Source: Branchiostoma belcheri (Eukaryota; Chordata; Leptocardii; Amphioxiformes; Branchiostomatidae). Taken from it: a stretch of 64,000 nucleotides of DNA. The position numbers and the translations under genes were made by a program. The stretch is taken from the NCBI RefSeq assembly GCF_001625305.1, contig NW_017803865.1:443621-507620 (forward strand), in the 5' to 3' direction. Of the stretch, positions 1 through 15,100 are shown piece by piece. Position 1 is the stretch's first letter. The number at the start of each line of letters is the position of its first letter. A model generated the notes under the pieces. That model was not told the origin of the DNA, did not search any database, and saw nothing but the letters and a program-made list of their open reading frames with translations.

Positions 1-429
1 AGGTCAAAGGTTAAGGCCGTTGACTTTTAAACATTTCTTGTCAAGACCATGCTTGATACCATGTACAGATGTGGTTTGTTCATGTCCCAGGGGAACACTC
101 GAGCAAAATGCAATGAGGATGAAGGTACTAGTACTTGAATAAAGTGTGAATATGTGCGAACAAAATGTGTGCAAACAATGATGTGTTCATTATACAACAT
201 CATGTGGTATTTCTGATAGTATAATGTACAGTTGATTGTGATCTATCACCAGAGACAATGAAATTCAACCACTGATTGCTGAATATCGCTTGATATCCCA
301 AAGATAAGTGTAGAAGTGAATACTGGTATGCAGTTAGCATTGAGAATACTTAATTGAAAACACATGAGATGTGAGTAATAATGTCCTCATCAGAATGAGG
401 GTCAGGGTTTTGTGTAGATAGATAGTGTG

Positions 430-970
430 AATACTATTCAGCACAAGACACAGTGATAACAAATTGAATGATTCGGCATTAGAGAGCATTCTGTGTGAGA
501 ATGTAATTCAGAACCATTGAGATTCTAAGTGGATATAATGGTGGTTCAGCACCAGGGACAGGACTGGATGTGTGAATGTTTGCAGCACCAGGGGTAGCAG
601 TTGAAGTGTGAATGGGATTCAGAAACAACTTACATCCTGTGTGAATGTATTTTAGCACTGGGGCAGTGAAGGCAATGCGAATAGGAATCAGAGCCAAATC
701 ATATGGTCTTGGTATGATTCAGCAACATAAACAGAGATAACAATGTAAAAATATACATGCAATTCAGTCCAAGGTAGAATCACGTCTGTTTGAATGGCAT
801 TCAGCAAGTTAATTTGACATGGATGACAACATGAATCTGATTCAAAAGCTAAATGGTTGTATTTGTGCAACTATCATTCAGCACCAGGGACAGCAACAAC
901 AGTATGGATGTGGTTCAATATCTGGGAAAATCATAAACTTGTGACTGTAATTCCTCATCAGGGACAGTGA
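430..970. repeat. Degenerate ~50-65 bp tandem repeat in the last visible VPS33B intron
   Basis: Spaced copies of a loose unit built on GTGTGAATG followed by ATTCAGCACCAGGGACAG recur from about 430 to 970, for example near 437, 546, 588, 649, 718, 808, 878 and 955. The copies are diverged, so this is an old minisatellite. No exon for the missing VPS33B C-terminus is visible here; 1-430 shows nothing recognisable. Confidence 0.5.
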
Positions 971-1031
971 CTAGTCTGACTGTCAAGACAGCAACAAGAA
1001 CATTCATATTAGAAGTTGGGAATCTTATTAC

Positions 1032-4000
1032 CTGTTCAATAAGTTTGCAGCTAAGAGGGGCATATGCTCCACTGAAGACATACGCCATGTCATTGGGGTT
1101 CCTTAGCTCAAAGTTCTCTGCAGATTTTGGTATCTGTAAGGAGAAAAAAAATGAAAGGACATCATATAACTGCTACATATTCCACTTGAGCATACGTACT
1201 GCTGAACAAAGCAAAAAAAAATTCATGATTCCCTTGGCGAACTTGAACCACATATTTCTCATAACTGGACAGCATTCATGATGAGGCAGAAATATTTGGA
1301 AATACTATGTACTGATACACAACACTGGTAATGTTCTTATTTTTCTTTGCTTATAATACAAATAACATGGTGAAATCCTTTTCTATATAGTGATTGTATC
1401 TACCATGACAGTTGTAAATTCAAAATTTCAAAATTTACAGTTACATTGTACCACAGCTCTTACCAGATTCAGCTTCCTGCTGACAGCTCGGAACTGGCTC
1501 TTCTTGGGCAGCTGGAGCTGGAGCTGTAAGGATGCCATGCCGTCTGTCAGCTTGGCAGCCATTTTGTCCGTCAGTTTGTTGGCTGTTGCATCAGGTGCCT
1601 GCTGCTCCACAAACAGGCCCAGTTTCTTCAGGTTGTGCAGCGTGAGGAGATGTTCTGTCCCGTAACTCTGTGGTAGTGTCAAAATTGTATTCTCAATATT
1701 CTCTCTACTTACTAACTATAACCCTGTAACATGTGCAAGTTTGGTACAAAAGCTAACCTCGGCAAGCAGAAGGTTATTATATTTCTGGCATGAGTGACAT
1801 GATCTTAGTAGCTAAGTGAACTGACGTAGATGCCAAGTCTAGTGAGAGTGTGGGTGGGTGTGAGGGATAGGACATCTTTCCTTCAGTATGAGCAACAATT
1901 CACAAAAGGAGTAAAAATTACTTGGATGAAATTGGTTGCATGCACAGAAGTAGCCAAGTTTGTATGATTGAAGTAAACATTGGTTGAACGTGTTGGCTCT
2001 CTGCCTCATCTTACTTAGTTACACATTCTATCTAACACCTTGGTATCTGGTCCCAGGCTTTTAGGGCTTTCTCAGGAGGCCCAACTCATACATGTTATTT
2101 ATAATGTAAAGCCAACAAGTCCCCTAAGCTTTCAAACACTTTGAGAAGCAGTAATGCTTCAGTCATATTGGTGGGGGATAGGGTAATACATATTACTGAG
2201 ATATTACTATTAGACTGCTGCCAGTAACACACATGCAATACTACCGGGTAACTAAAATGAGATAAATGTAGATCAGACATATTTTGGTGACAATATCAAA
2301 TTCATCTCCAGTCACACATGCAAAAGTGGTGACAATGAACAAATTACACACTGCATGTGCAGATAAGACAAGCATATTTTGAGATGTTACAGCTACATGA
2401 ATTCAATAGTATCACATTTTTCTCCTTCATAAGGCCACACCAATTTAATTTGTTGGTTCTCGGATTCGCCTCTTCGTTTTTTTCTGATTTGCAAAAAAAA
2501 AAATTTGATTCTGGTCCTGAATCAACTGAAAAATGCTCATGTTTTGCCCCCAACAGTTGAGGAAAGTCCTTTTCTTCCTACTATAGTTACAGTTTTCCCA
2601 TCTATCATTGCAGTGGTTTGGTTAAAAGTTCAAAATTCAATGTTTGAATTTTAACCCAGCCTGTGTTGACTTCATGGCTCATTCCGTAGCATTTAAGGCT
2701 ATAATAGGATGCCTAGACCTGTTTTTATTTTTATTTTTTTCTCCCTGTCGCTTCATATTTTTTCTGAAAAAATCCGAGAACCAACAAATTAAATTGGTGT
2801 GGCCTAAGCTAACACCTTGCCAACTGGATGTAAAACTATGGTACACTTGGGATTCGGTACAACAGAACGGGGTGTGATTCATGGCATGACCTCTGACCTG
2901 CAGAAACTGGGTTTTCAAAGATTTGTAGTCCTTGGACGGCAGACCTGCAACGATCAAAAATAGCCGACTTCAGTAAATCAATATCTAATCCAATCACAAC
3001 ACGAAGTATAAAGGAAATGAGGTGGCCGTGCCCTAGTTTGGAGGATTGGTGCAAATTAACATCTGTTTCAGTAACATGGTCATTTTTCTTGCTGCCTGAG
3101 CACTTGAAGCCATCAGCAGTTTTTCCAACACCCCATTCATCATCAACAATATACTGGTCAATGATCAAGAGAAAATGGACATTGTGATGAAGTGTTGTTT
3201 TAGCGTTTTTTGAAAGAAGCTAATAAAAACCTATGATAAATAGACAACACAGAGGTTACTCTAGTTTAGCGATATGAGCCATGGAGAAGAAGTCTGGATC
3301 ACTTACCTCCTTGTGTGGATGAGAGCATGCACAGCAGTCTTAGGACCTCTGTGCGACTGTGCTGTCATTGGAAAACAGAAATACAATGGACATTGATTGT
3401 ACATTTGCCTGATATAAGTCAAGTCTTCCTCCCTACCATAAGAAATAAGAAATGGGAAAAGCAGCAACAACCTACAAAAAAAATACAGCTTAGTCCAATT
3501 GCCAAACAATTTTAGCAATACACTCCACATTGTGCATGCACAATACAATGTACATATTGAAGAAATCTAATATAGGTAAACAAATAGGTCCAACTTTGAA
3601 GAAAATCAGATATGAAAACAACTACATGTTTCCCCAAAAGAAGCAACTTCAGTTCAATGACATGTAAATTTAAAAAAAAAATAGATAAACTCATTGGTGG
3701 CATAAAAATGGCTCAAAATACCCTTCTGCAACAAATTTTCAGAAGCCTTAAGATTGTATCACAAAATACATGCACTCATACAAATTACACTCATACATGC
3801 AATGTAATAGTTTGCAGGAAGCAGACAAAAACATGTACTTTAAGACCTAGAAGAGAAGGCACCATGTATTGCTGACCTTTCGTTTATTAATAAGTGGTTA
3901 TCATAATTCAAGAACACTTGGCCACAATCATGAACTACCTGTCTGTTGATGGACTCTTCAATAAAGTTGATGCACTCTCTAACATCAACACCCTCCAATA

Positions 4001-6074
4001 AACCTGCAACATGAACATGTATGTAGATCATAAAATTAGCACATTGTATCAGTGCAGTGTAATGTGTTTATGAGAAATATTTTCATGAGAATAAGTCTCG
4101 ACGTGGCTCTATGTATCTGCTAGAAATGTAATTCAGATCACAGATGATAACATTATGTGGGTTTTCTACCAGGCCACATGTTGACTTTGTGGTTCATATG
4201 TTACCATAGCATTTAAGTCTATCACAGAATGCCTTTTCTTTTTCTTGCTTGTTTTTATTTTTATTTCATCATTGGCCCACTCCATGAAAATTTCAGTGTT
4301 TGAATGATATACTAACAAGATATAATCTGATCAACATTGCCTTTACCGTAGATAAAAAACAAAACATGTAGTCATACCACTGGCTAATATACTTGTTCTC
4401 TACAGTGTTCTTCACATAACAGTTTTATGCAGTGCAATATCGTGCTGTACCTGGGGCCCTCCACACACTCTGCATGCACAATTAATTTTCTGGTGCAACA
4501 TGGCAACCCTGACATTATCAATGAAAAACCAATTTCCTCTGGCAGAAGTCCCACCAGACAACGGATCAATCACATATCCCCGGCTCAGGGGCAGTCCATT
4601 ACCAATATCACCGTGGGTAGAAGGAAAAATTTCTAGAAAAACTGGTAGGGGGTTACTCAAATATCAAAATGCTGTGAAGAGTTTGGTCTAATGTAAGGCA
4701 AATGTGAACTAAAATCATAACAACTGGGCTGGCAGACCATGTTCTGTTCTCATTTGTTCTTCAAAGTCTCCTCTGCTCTTGTTCTTTGTTATGGTTTCAC
4801 AGGCTCCAATGTCTGAAATCAAAACAAAGTGTCAAACAATATTATTCCACAGACATTTAACAACAAGTTTACATCAACTGCTTACATCATTTTTAAAATA
4901 AAATGACTAAAAAATTGAAAGGAATTACTTTTTCTCAATATACAATATTTCTCAATATTTTTCTCGTTTCTCTATATGAACGAGTAACCTATATATAAAT
5001 CTTAACAATTTCCTGGCTATCAACATTTGCCCTGAATTCATCATACTGGCCATGCTATCAGTGCTATAAAAGCAAGCCACTGCAAATACACAGCAAAAAA
5101 GACAATGACAGGTACCTTATCACAGTTTCATGGAGGTGAGGGGAGAGGCATAGCAGTGACACATTGTTACCTGTCACGGGACTGACGAGTTATTGCTTCG
5201 ATCAAGTTGCACAAAACACCACAGACTTCCACTGGTCTGTGCAATCTACAAATCTGGCACGGGTCCAAAATCTGAGCCAGAGAAATTTAATACCGCAACA
5301 GTTTTTCGACCTAAAGGGTCATATTCAGAAACTGACACCTTCTTTGCAGCTGTGGGGGAGGGGGGTAACAACACTGTAGGGGAAAGGTATCTCAAACCAG
5401 ATTACCTCACAAGTACTGAAGAGCTAATCTAGATCTTCCACTAGGCGTGCCAGAAAAGACAGACGTTCCATGTATGTTAACTATCTTGAGATTCAATGCT
5501 TGGGGTCTTCAAATGTCAATGCATAAACTTTCAGATTATGTTCTCACATTTTAGTACTTATCAATTCAGACACCTAAAGCTCAGATATTTGAGAACTATG
5601 TGTGCTGTAGATTCTACTCACGTAAAGTCAGAGCCTTGTGCTGCTTTTTGAGGTTACTGAGCTCCTCTGAGACAAACTGCTTCATGTCCTGAACCGACTT
5701 CAAGTTATGACGTTTCTGCAAGAGAGAACAGTTGAATATTCAAACCTCCAACCTACAAGGGGTTCTGTACTGATCTTTTGGCATATAAAGAGATTCTTTC
5801 TGCATCTGGGATTGAGATACTTATTTTCCCATTTCAAAAAGCCGTTACTTGTATGTGCACAAAATTAATGCAGGATTGTGAGTCAACAACGGTTGAATAC
5901 AATCATTTCCATTGCATACAATTTCTTGACAAACCCTCCTATTGGCAAACTTTGTCCTATAAATAAGAGTATGGACCTATCATGCTAAGCAACTGAATTA
6001 TGAGAGATATGACTATCGTTAACTTATTAACACCTATATTTGTCCTTTTCATGTATCCCCCTTAGATGCAAAGA

Positions 6075-6106
<32 letters not shown>

Positions 6107-9100
6107 TAGCCACCCATACATCTTATGTTAGATACTGTGAAAAAAAGATGTAGCACAGCTAGAAAGCTGCTTTGGTATTTACTGAAAGATTATGATATTT
6201 CGTGTCATTTTACAGCAAAAGAAAGTAATGATATTGCTAGCTGAGAATCAGAAAAGAAATGCAAAGGCAGATGGCATCCGGCTGGGAGGATGAACAATTT
6301 TCTTCTCCAGACCAAAAGGCTACCCAAACCTCTTATGACAGTACAAGCAGGTGCAGCAGTAAATGCCAATCATGTAGTTTAATGAGATTAGGAAGCAGGT
6401 CTGCTATCTTGGGTTTATATAAATGGCAGCAATTAAGTGGGACAGGTGCTGGGGGACAGCAGTAATGAACAACACGCCAGCTTTGCTTTGACATCTATAA
6501 ATAGCAAGTCCAATCCCTGATGTCGGTTGGAAGCAAACTGATGGAGATCAATCAGAACAACAGGTGGTCGTCACGACTCACGCTTCCCAATTATCAGCTC
6601 CTTCTGAAGTACTAGCCTCCTGAGCAGACTTCACCAGGCAGGCTTTTGAGGCTAATAATGTGATTTTTCAGATGTAACGTCAGATCTCAGTCCTTGGTTT
6701 CTTGTGGATCATCTACAGAAGCAGCTCACAAGAAACCAAGAAGCAGCTCACAAGAACTGATATGCTATCAGAGAAAAAGCACATTATAGCAGAGACCCAA
6801 AAGACTGACTCGTAGAGCCTGAAACATCTTTTATTTGAGATCTTACTGAAAGCATGCATTGGGTTCTCTGCATAAGATACCTGAAGTCTACATTATGCAT
6901 GTATATTCTAATAACTGTTTTGAATTCATATTTCCATCATCACATTGTTCAAGTACAAGTGTGTTTGCACAGGTACAGGTCTACACCTGTACCTAAACCT
7001 TTGTACAGGTATCTGTACCTGAACTTGATGTTTTAAGTATGCAGCCATAGACTCACATCGTAGCTGGTCTGAAGCTCCTTGGCCTTGGCACTGAGGAACC
7101 CAAACACATTGGAGAAGTGGCGGTCTCGGATAGCTCTGAACACCTGAAGGAAAAAACATGGATCAATACAATAGTTTGGACTTATGTTTCAAGAGGACCT
7201 TTCAAAGTTTATTGTTATGCAGATAGGTTTTATCATGCGATGGGCTCAATAATTTCATGTTCACTGTTGACTATTGAAAATTCATCATCATCTGTCGACA
7301 ATGCAGGCCACCACTGCTTTCCACTCTTCTGTCCAGCACTTAACTTGCCTTCTCACTACCTCTCAAAACTGTTTTCATACTACATGTTTTAGTTTGAATC
7401 CTTAGACCAATATGTAACGTTAGCATAGCAGTGGGGTCGTGTGGCGTAGCGGTAGAGTGCGCGACTCAGAACTAAGAGTCCCGGGTTCGAGTCCTGACAT
7501 GCCACCGATCTTGTGCCCTTGGGAAAGGCACTTTACACGACTTTCCTCACTTAGCTCAGGTGTAAATGAGTATTGTCCTGTCATGTATTTGTCCCCTGTG
7601 TTGGTGGCGGCATTAATATAAGTTGAAAAAACTTGAGTGTGTCCCCACCACGTCTGGTGATTACATGTTGGAATAAAAAAAACAAAAACAAAAAAACAAA
7701 AAAAAACGTTAGCATACATATGTCAGCAATGTGGTTGAATTTATACTACATGATAATTTCATTGGAGAACTACAGGACATTATTAGTGAAACCTTTGATG
7801 GTTTCCCTGTGGGAAGTTAACATAATCATAACAGCTTCTAGCCTGGAGGATGTAACATAAAACTTGCTATGGCAACGTATGTTTTCTATTAACATCTTAA
7901 ACACCATTGTAGCAACCTAAGATAAAAAAAACAAAAATCAACTTAGTGTTGCCTTAGAGATGTAACACTTTGAAAAATGAAAGAGATCTGTGGACCACAG
8001 CTTAACATCCCATCATAAGACCTGTGACTTTTTCTAGTAGCCTGCCTGTTGAAGTAACTACAACAGGATTCACACTCACAACCTGCTGGTCCTTAGACCA
8101 CTGACCACTGAAGTACTGAATGGTTTATAAGTGACTACATGATTTTTGTAATAAATACATATATTATATTTGCAACTTTGACAAAAAATCCAGATTTCTC
8201 ACAGGCACAGTAGGTATTGCCTGTGTGCTGTGTTTTCACAATATTATCAAATTAGACACCAGCAAAAGAACCTTCCATCAGCAAAATGCATTTGGACTTC
8301 CACTTCAGGACACCCTAATCAATTTCTTGGTTCTCAGATTTTTGCACGCAGGTAATAAAGCAGCTGGGCTATCTGAAGAGAGGAATAAAAAAGTATCCCA
8401 TATAATAAACTCAAATTATTAATACCATGATAACAGGAGTTACAATATTACCATGAGGCTGGTTAATAACAACTTTTTGACTTTTGATGCATTGATAAAT
8501 GGACCAATTGTAACAACAATTGGTTCATATCAAAAATGGTACTACAATAAAAGTCATGTGATTTTTTTAAACAAATCTTTGAGCAGATGAAGTGCCAATT
8601 CCAAGAACCAAGAAACTAAATTGTTTGGCATTAGCAAAATACATTTGTATGGTTCCATGTCACTTTTAAGACTAGCAAACATCCTATTCTCACATGGGCA
8701 ACTCGATTATAGAAACTTATAGCACATTTGTACTAAGTAAATAATACAATTAGCACAGTCTACAAAAAGCTTTCTGCTATAATGGGACTCTTAAAAAAAA
8801 CAGATCGAAGATAGCCCTTTTAACAAATTGTCAGTATCAGCAAAATTTATTGCATAATTAATATCAATACCATGATTAAGAAAAGGAAAATATCATTTAC
8901 TTCTTGACTATAGGGGCAAATCAAAAGAAAAATGACTGTAGCAGTCTGACTACAACTTACATCTGTTGGTGTGACCAAGGTCTTAAGTATGACTTCATGT
9001 TTCATCCATTTATTATATTCTGATGTATTTTGGCCAACTGACTTCAAACCCTGCATCCTTGTTACAAATAAAAGAAGCATGTTCTGTACCATATTGTATT

Positions 9101-12100
9101 ATTGAGCCATTACTTTTGCCAATACCATTATGTTCTTGGTAGGGTTTGTATGTAACAGTGTTAGTGGTGGTACAACAGAAGGCTTACGAAACTAAGAACT
9201 TACAAGGCTTATGAACATTCAATTTGGTATGTAAACCTATCAGAGAAATGAAAGCATTTTAGACCCCTAGCTGCTTAACTCTGTAATGGTGGCGTCGGGT
9301 GGCGTAGTGGTAGATCATTCGACTGTGAACCGGGAGACCCGGGTTCTAACCCGAGTCGTACCCGGTACATGTCTGGACATGCGCCCGACGTTGTGCCCTT
9401 GGGAAAGGCACTTAACACGAATTTCCTCACTCCACCCAGGTGTGAATGGGTACCTAACTTCGGTTGGGGAAAGTCGTATTGAGGTCACCTTGTGGCGCCG
9501 AATGGCAGCCGCACAGACCCTTGCGACAGTTCCACAAAAAATTGTGGAGCAAACATATGTGTTATCATGTGTATTACTTGTTTGTTGTGATTTGTATTGA
9601 TTATGTATATTGATTATTATGTGATACCCTGCATCAATTCAGCCGTTAAAGGCTGCAACTGCACGGGTACTGTTTGGACAATAAAAACCATTATTACTAA
9701 TGCAGCAAAGCTCATGTGCCAGACATGCTATAGTCATGATTTTTGTTCATAGACAGCCCATGTGCTCAGGAATAAGTGGTGATATTTGGGCTCAAACGTC
9801 CCTAGCTGCTTTCTGTGGAACTGCAGATTGAAGTATTTTTATATTTAAATCTGTACCTCATCTTCTCCTGACAGCATAATCTTGATGCTCTTGTCGGTTC
9901 CTGTGACGTCTGGTCCAAATTCAACTGAACCTGAAAAAGAAGGATTCCGAAGACTTCCTAAATTTGTGAACAGTTTTATTTTACATTCAATCCCAACATT
10001 TACATGTACCATGTACAACAGTGTTGGTGGTAACACTAGAATGTCACCCTCACTTGAAAACAATTCCACACAAACTTCATAGGCAATTGTGATTTTTATA
10101 ACTCTTTTAAATCTTAGAGAAAAACAAAACTTTAATTTGTCCACCCCCATTTCAATTAAACAGTACTCACTGCTTTATACCTCTTGAGAAAACATGCATA
10201 AAATAATAACTTTTTATTCCCCGTAGTATACAACATGAAACATATTGTTCATCTATCACCCTCAGAAGACAATCATTACACTTCAGGTATTTATCCAAAC
10301 AAAGATTGCAAAGATGCATTGTAACTGTTAGTAACATAATATTATATAGTTTCTATAGAGAGAGATCCACTTATAGCACAGCCTTCTGCAATGTACTTTA
10401 TTGATTTTTCATGAAAGAGGGACTGTCTGGATCATTAGAACATATATCAAAACAATGACTTATTTAGTGCTGATCCTCTGGCAGTGGGGCTGGTAATTCC
10501 TCTTTGATGTTACACAGTTCAAGCAGGACTCCTGATGAAATACTCCATCTGGGAAAACATCCTCGTCTGTGATAATGATTTCCCCAGACAAACCCAATAC
10601 ACTTATCCTGCATTATCCTCGCACAGGGAAACATAATCATATGCGGCGAAAATTTGAAAGAGTCTTCCATGTACCCAGGAATAGAAGATTTGAAGTGGAT
10701 TCCCTGAGGAGTTGGGATTCTACATGAAAATGCTTTTAATAAAGTTATTGGAGGGCCTACCACTTTTGATGCCGAAGATGTCGTCCAAAAGACCCTCGTA
10801 TGTGACCTGGGTGCACAGCGGCGTCACATAGTCTACATCTGCAACAACAAAAATGCATCAGGAGCAATTTTACACGTATAAAGAGGGGCATCGTACATGG
10901 GGAGGGGAAATCCTACAACAAAAGGAGACAAATTCCATAATGTTTATTTGACATCAAAAGTCTACACTACTAAATGAAAATAATTACGTTATTTTTTTAA
11001 GTGCTATACCTAAGTAAAGGTATTGGCTATACTGTAGCTTCCCTAACCCTAAAAAAATGATAAAGCCACAGAAATTACTAAACTTCACACTAAATCCTAA
11101 AATATATGGTTCAATGGGGAGGAATTGGGGGATTTGGGTTTTTCTTAACATGTTCCATTTCAATTGGTCTGAATCACTCTTAAGGAAAAAAATTTTTTGT
11201 ACTTTGTAATGTATGGACGAGAAAAGAACAAGGCATTTCACGTACATGAAGAATGCAACACAGCGCATTTCCTCTTAGCGAAAGCACCGGTTCGAGAGAG
11301 GGTCAGACCATCCTGAGGGCAAAGGCCAGTGGGGCGATCATGACCTTAGTTGTGAATGAGATTGAGAACGCTCCACAATATCCCATGATATATTCAGAGT
11401 GGCATGCTGCGCTCTAGAGGAGAGACATTCGAATCGCTTTCCTAATAACCAGGGCTACATCAGGCGGCACTGTGTCAAACATGCACAACACTTTGAACTG
11501 GGATAGACTTCTATTAACTGCTGTTACATACATTAATATAATACAACTGACTTTAGACACAAATTATCTTTCTTTGGTGTGTTTTAAGTGATTCATATGA
11601 TAAGGAATAGCATTAACATGTATATACACACATATAATATGTATGCACACTAAAAATGTTATCACATATTTCACACGCATATACACATAGAGCTCTCATT
11701 TCGATGAGCTTGATGCTCAGACAAGCTATAGGCATGCAGTTCTTGATTCTTTCCTTCCATCTCTCCCAATCCTCCTTTGATCTGGTGTTCTAGTTGTAAA
11801 GCTGGAAGAACCTAATTATCCATTTCATTCCAGTAATGACTAGCACTTTGTTAGACTGTGAGAATACTAAATGATATATTTTGACTTCGTGCAGTCTCAC
11901 CAAATACGTACAGAACAGATCAAGAGTGAGAAAGTCATGCCAAGGGCACCCATACATTATCACGGTAATTCAAGAAGGAGCTACTGGTAGAAAGCTGTTA
12001 CGGTAGCTGGATCAAGGCCTTAAAATGCTCCAGTAGAGCTCCTCCCCCTTTTAAACCAGTCACTGACCTATGTGTCCTGTAACTGGGTGAGAATATACCA

Positions 12101-15100
12101 TTTAGAAGGGCTTTGCAAAAGGCCACTGGCTTGCCAGACTACTGCAAATAAAAACTGCATGTACTCCATTAGGCCACACTAATTTGATTTATTGGTTTGA
12201 AGATATCAGTTATACTGATTTAGAAAAAAAAACAGAAAAGATCACATGCATGATTCAGGATAGGAATGTACCCAAAATGTTCATAATTTGGCACCAACAG
12301 TTGAAGAAAGTCTTCCTACTAATAGCTGTTCCATTTTCCTCCATTCGTCAAGGCAATAAAAACTGTTCTAAAAGTTACCCATTCTGGGTTGTTTACTTTG
12401 TGGCTCCTGTGGTAGCATTTAGGTCTATCACAGGAAACCTGTTCCAGTTTCATTTCACCTGCACACTCCGTTAATTTCCTGCAAATATCAAAGAGCCATG
12501 AAACTAAATTGTTGTGGCCTTCTAATCCATAACTTAAAATTTACTGAATGGTTACATGTAACGTTACGTGCCCGTGTTGACATTGTCACCTGTTCTACTG
12601 AACACTGAAAATGCCATGATTCAATTTCTCAGAAATGAAACCAGGGAGGGAAATTGTTTGTTGCTGACATTTTGCACCTCTGTCATCACTTACAAGAAGA
12701 TTACTATATTGTCTGGAGACTTGTGACATCATTAATATTTACCCCACATTCAACCTTCTTTTGACACCCTGCCCATCCAGGGCATAGAACAGGGCATTGA
12801 CCTCAAAGTATTGATCTATCTATGACAGAACAAAAATGTATTGACAAACCTTACAATAAATAGCAAAATTAATCTGTCCTTACATATTTAACACTACATG
12901 CACTGAAAAGCAGGAAGAAGTCAAACCTGTACTAGTACAAATGTACTTATTATAGCATCACAAATGTTATGGTATTTCCAATGTGTACTTTACATGTAGT
13001 GTAAGGAAGCTACAATGAATGTCCTTATTTACTCATTAAAAGTTTAGACATCCAGGTAATAACATATGCCAAAAACAGTTACTCAAGCAACTGGATATGA
13101 TTTTGGAAACATTTCAGGTAGTATCCTTTAGGGACACTAGAGACTTGCAGGAGAAAGGCAGGTTTATAAGCATGAACTATTGATTGATATGCAAATAAGT
13201 GAAGACAAATTTTTTGGAAGTCCAAAAGGAAAAAAAAAGTTGCTTAATACCCAGTTGCTTGACTGAGTAAATGTTTTTTTGGCGTATGAGATTAAAGATT
13301 TTACACTTCTGTGAAGCATTTAGAGTGGTTGTGAATTTTTCACTGACTCTGTCTTAACTAGTTACTATTCAGCATTTTTCTATCCTTTTCACCAAGGTAA
13401 GCCATTTGCCATATCCATGGTCCATACAGGCAGCATTTGGCTGTATGTTTTGCTGCAGGCAAAACCAATAAAGGAATAAATAAAAGCACTACTGATCCCC
13501 ATGGAAGAAGTTAAGTGGCATTATGAATGGATGATGGAGAGGAAAGGATGAAGTAACAATACAAACTAGGTCACAACGGAAGCCTGGTTACAGGCAACAA
13601 AAGGCGGGAGTCGAGAGATGGACAGTTTCAGAGTGAAATTCACAATGGCAATTAGGACAATCAATACGGCCCATTGAATCCAGACGAGACGTTAAGCCAC
13701 ACTGTGGTAATGACGAGGAGTAGACCTGGGGTGCCGACATGTAATGGGGACTGGTGAGTAGCTGGGATTATGTCAGGATGAACTGACTTCAGAACGGCAG
13801 ACACTGTTAATGGGGGATGCACATCAAAGGGAAGGCTATTCTAGCTTCAGCGCATCATCCATCGTTAATTATTCATTTTAATCATTTTCTACTTGGTTTT
13901 TATTTCTAATCATGAATATTAAACTTCCCTCACAGCTGAGTGTGTTCAAACTGGACTGCTTTGTTAGACTTGCCTAAGAAATTACAGTCCCTTTTTTCAT
14001 AGCAAAGTTTCCAAATAGACTGACATTTGATTCGGTGACAATGCTGAGCCTTCCGTCCTTTTGTATGGGAGAGCCCAAGGCATCAAACCTCTGCATGACC
14101 AGAACACACTTATCGAGAAGAGTATGGATTACCTGGTGTACTTGGCAAAATTCTTGTGGATATTACGGGCTTGTGCCTTCTCTCCCATCACTCAATGGCC
14201 AATGAATAGGACCTGTCCTTGGTGCTGAACTTGTTGAAAAAAAAAGTTTCTCCTAACCTCTGTCTATGAGGAAGAGATGTCCAATCTCACAGCCAATGGG
14301 AGACTGTCTCTCTCCCAGCTCAGACATCATCATATCCACCATGTCAGCCACCATCTGTCAGCAGGGAGAAAACAGCATCTGATCAGGGAGTTTAGATACT
14401 TTAATTTTCAACTCTCAAGTCAACTGGAAAAAGGGGCAAATAAGAGAATATCAGAAGGAATCAGTAACATTATTTAGAGGTGTTGATGGCAGAGGTTTGG
14501 TTGTAGATTCACATATCACACACATTGTTTCCCTACCTTTGCACATCTTCCTTGGCCATATATATTAGGAATGGGTCCAAACAGGGACTGAATGTTGACT
14601 AGGGACTTGGCAATACTGGCCAGCCAAGTCTGGTCACCATGCTGCAAAGGAATAGAAAAAGATACTGGTGTAACAATCACAACATCAACTTAGATCACAT
14701 TCAGTGGCTCAAAAATGCCATCTAGCAGAATGTAAATGATCTGCAGCATGAACCCTTTCATCAGCACCTGTCCAATCTTTGTGTATTTGAGAATGACAAT
14801 AAACAAATACTTTTAAGGATATGAATGCTTTCTTACTCAATAATCTTCCTCACATGACATCTGGCCCAACTTGATATTTTTGCTTATTGCTTTTTGCCTA
14901 TAAAACTTAAGGCTATGGAAAATTTTCATACAGCAACATACTGACCAAGAAATAGTCCCTGAAAAACTGTGGTAGCTCCATGGATAGAAGGTCTCTGTCC
15001 AGAGGTATCAGGTCAAGATGGAGCTCTTCTATACTAACCACTGAAAAGGTCCACAGAAATTAATGACATACTAGTACATGATATCTAGATTTCTTGTTCT

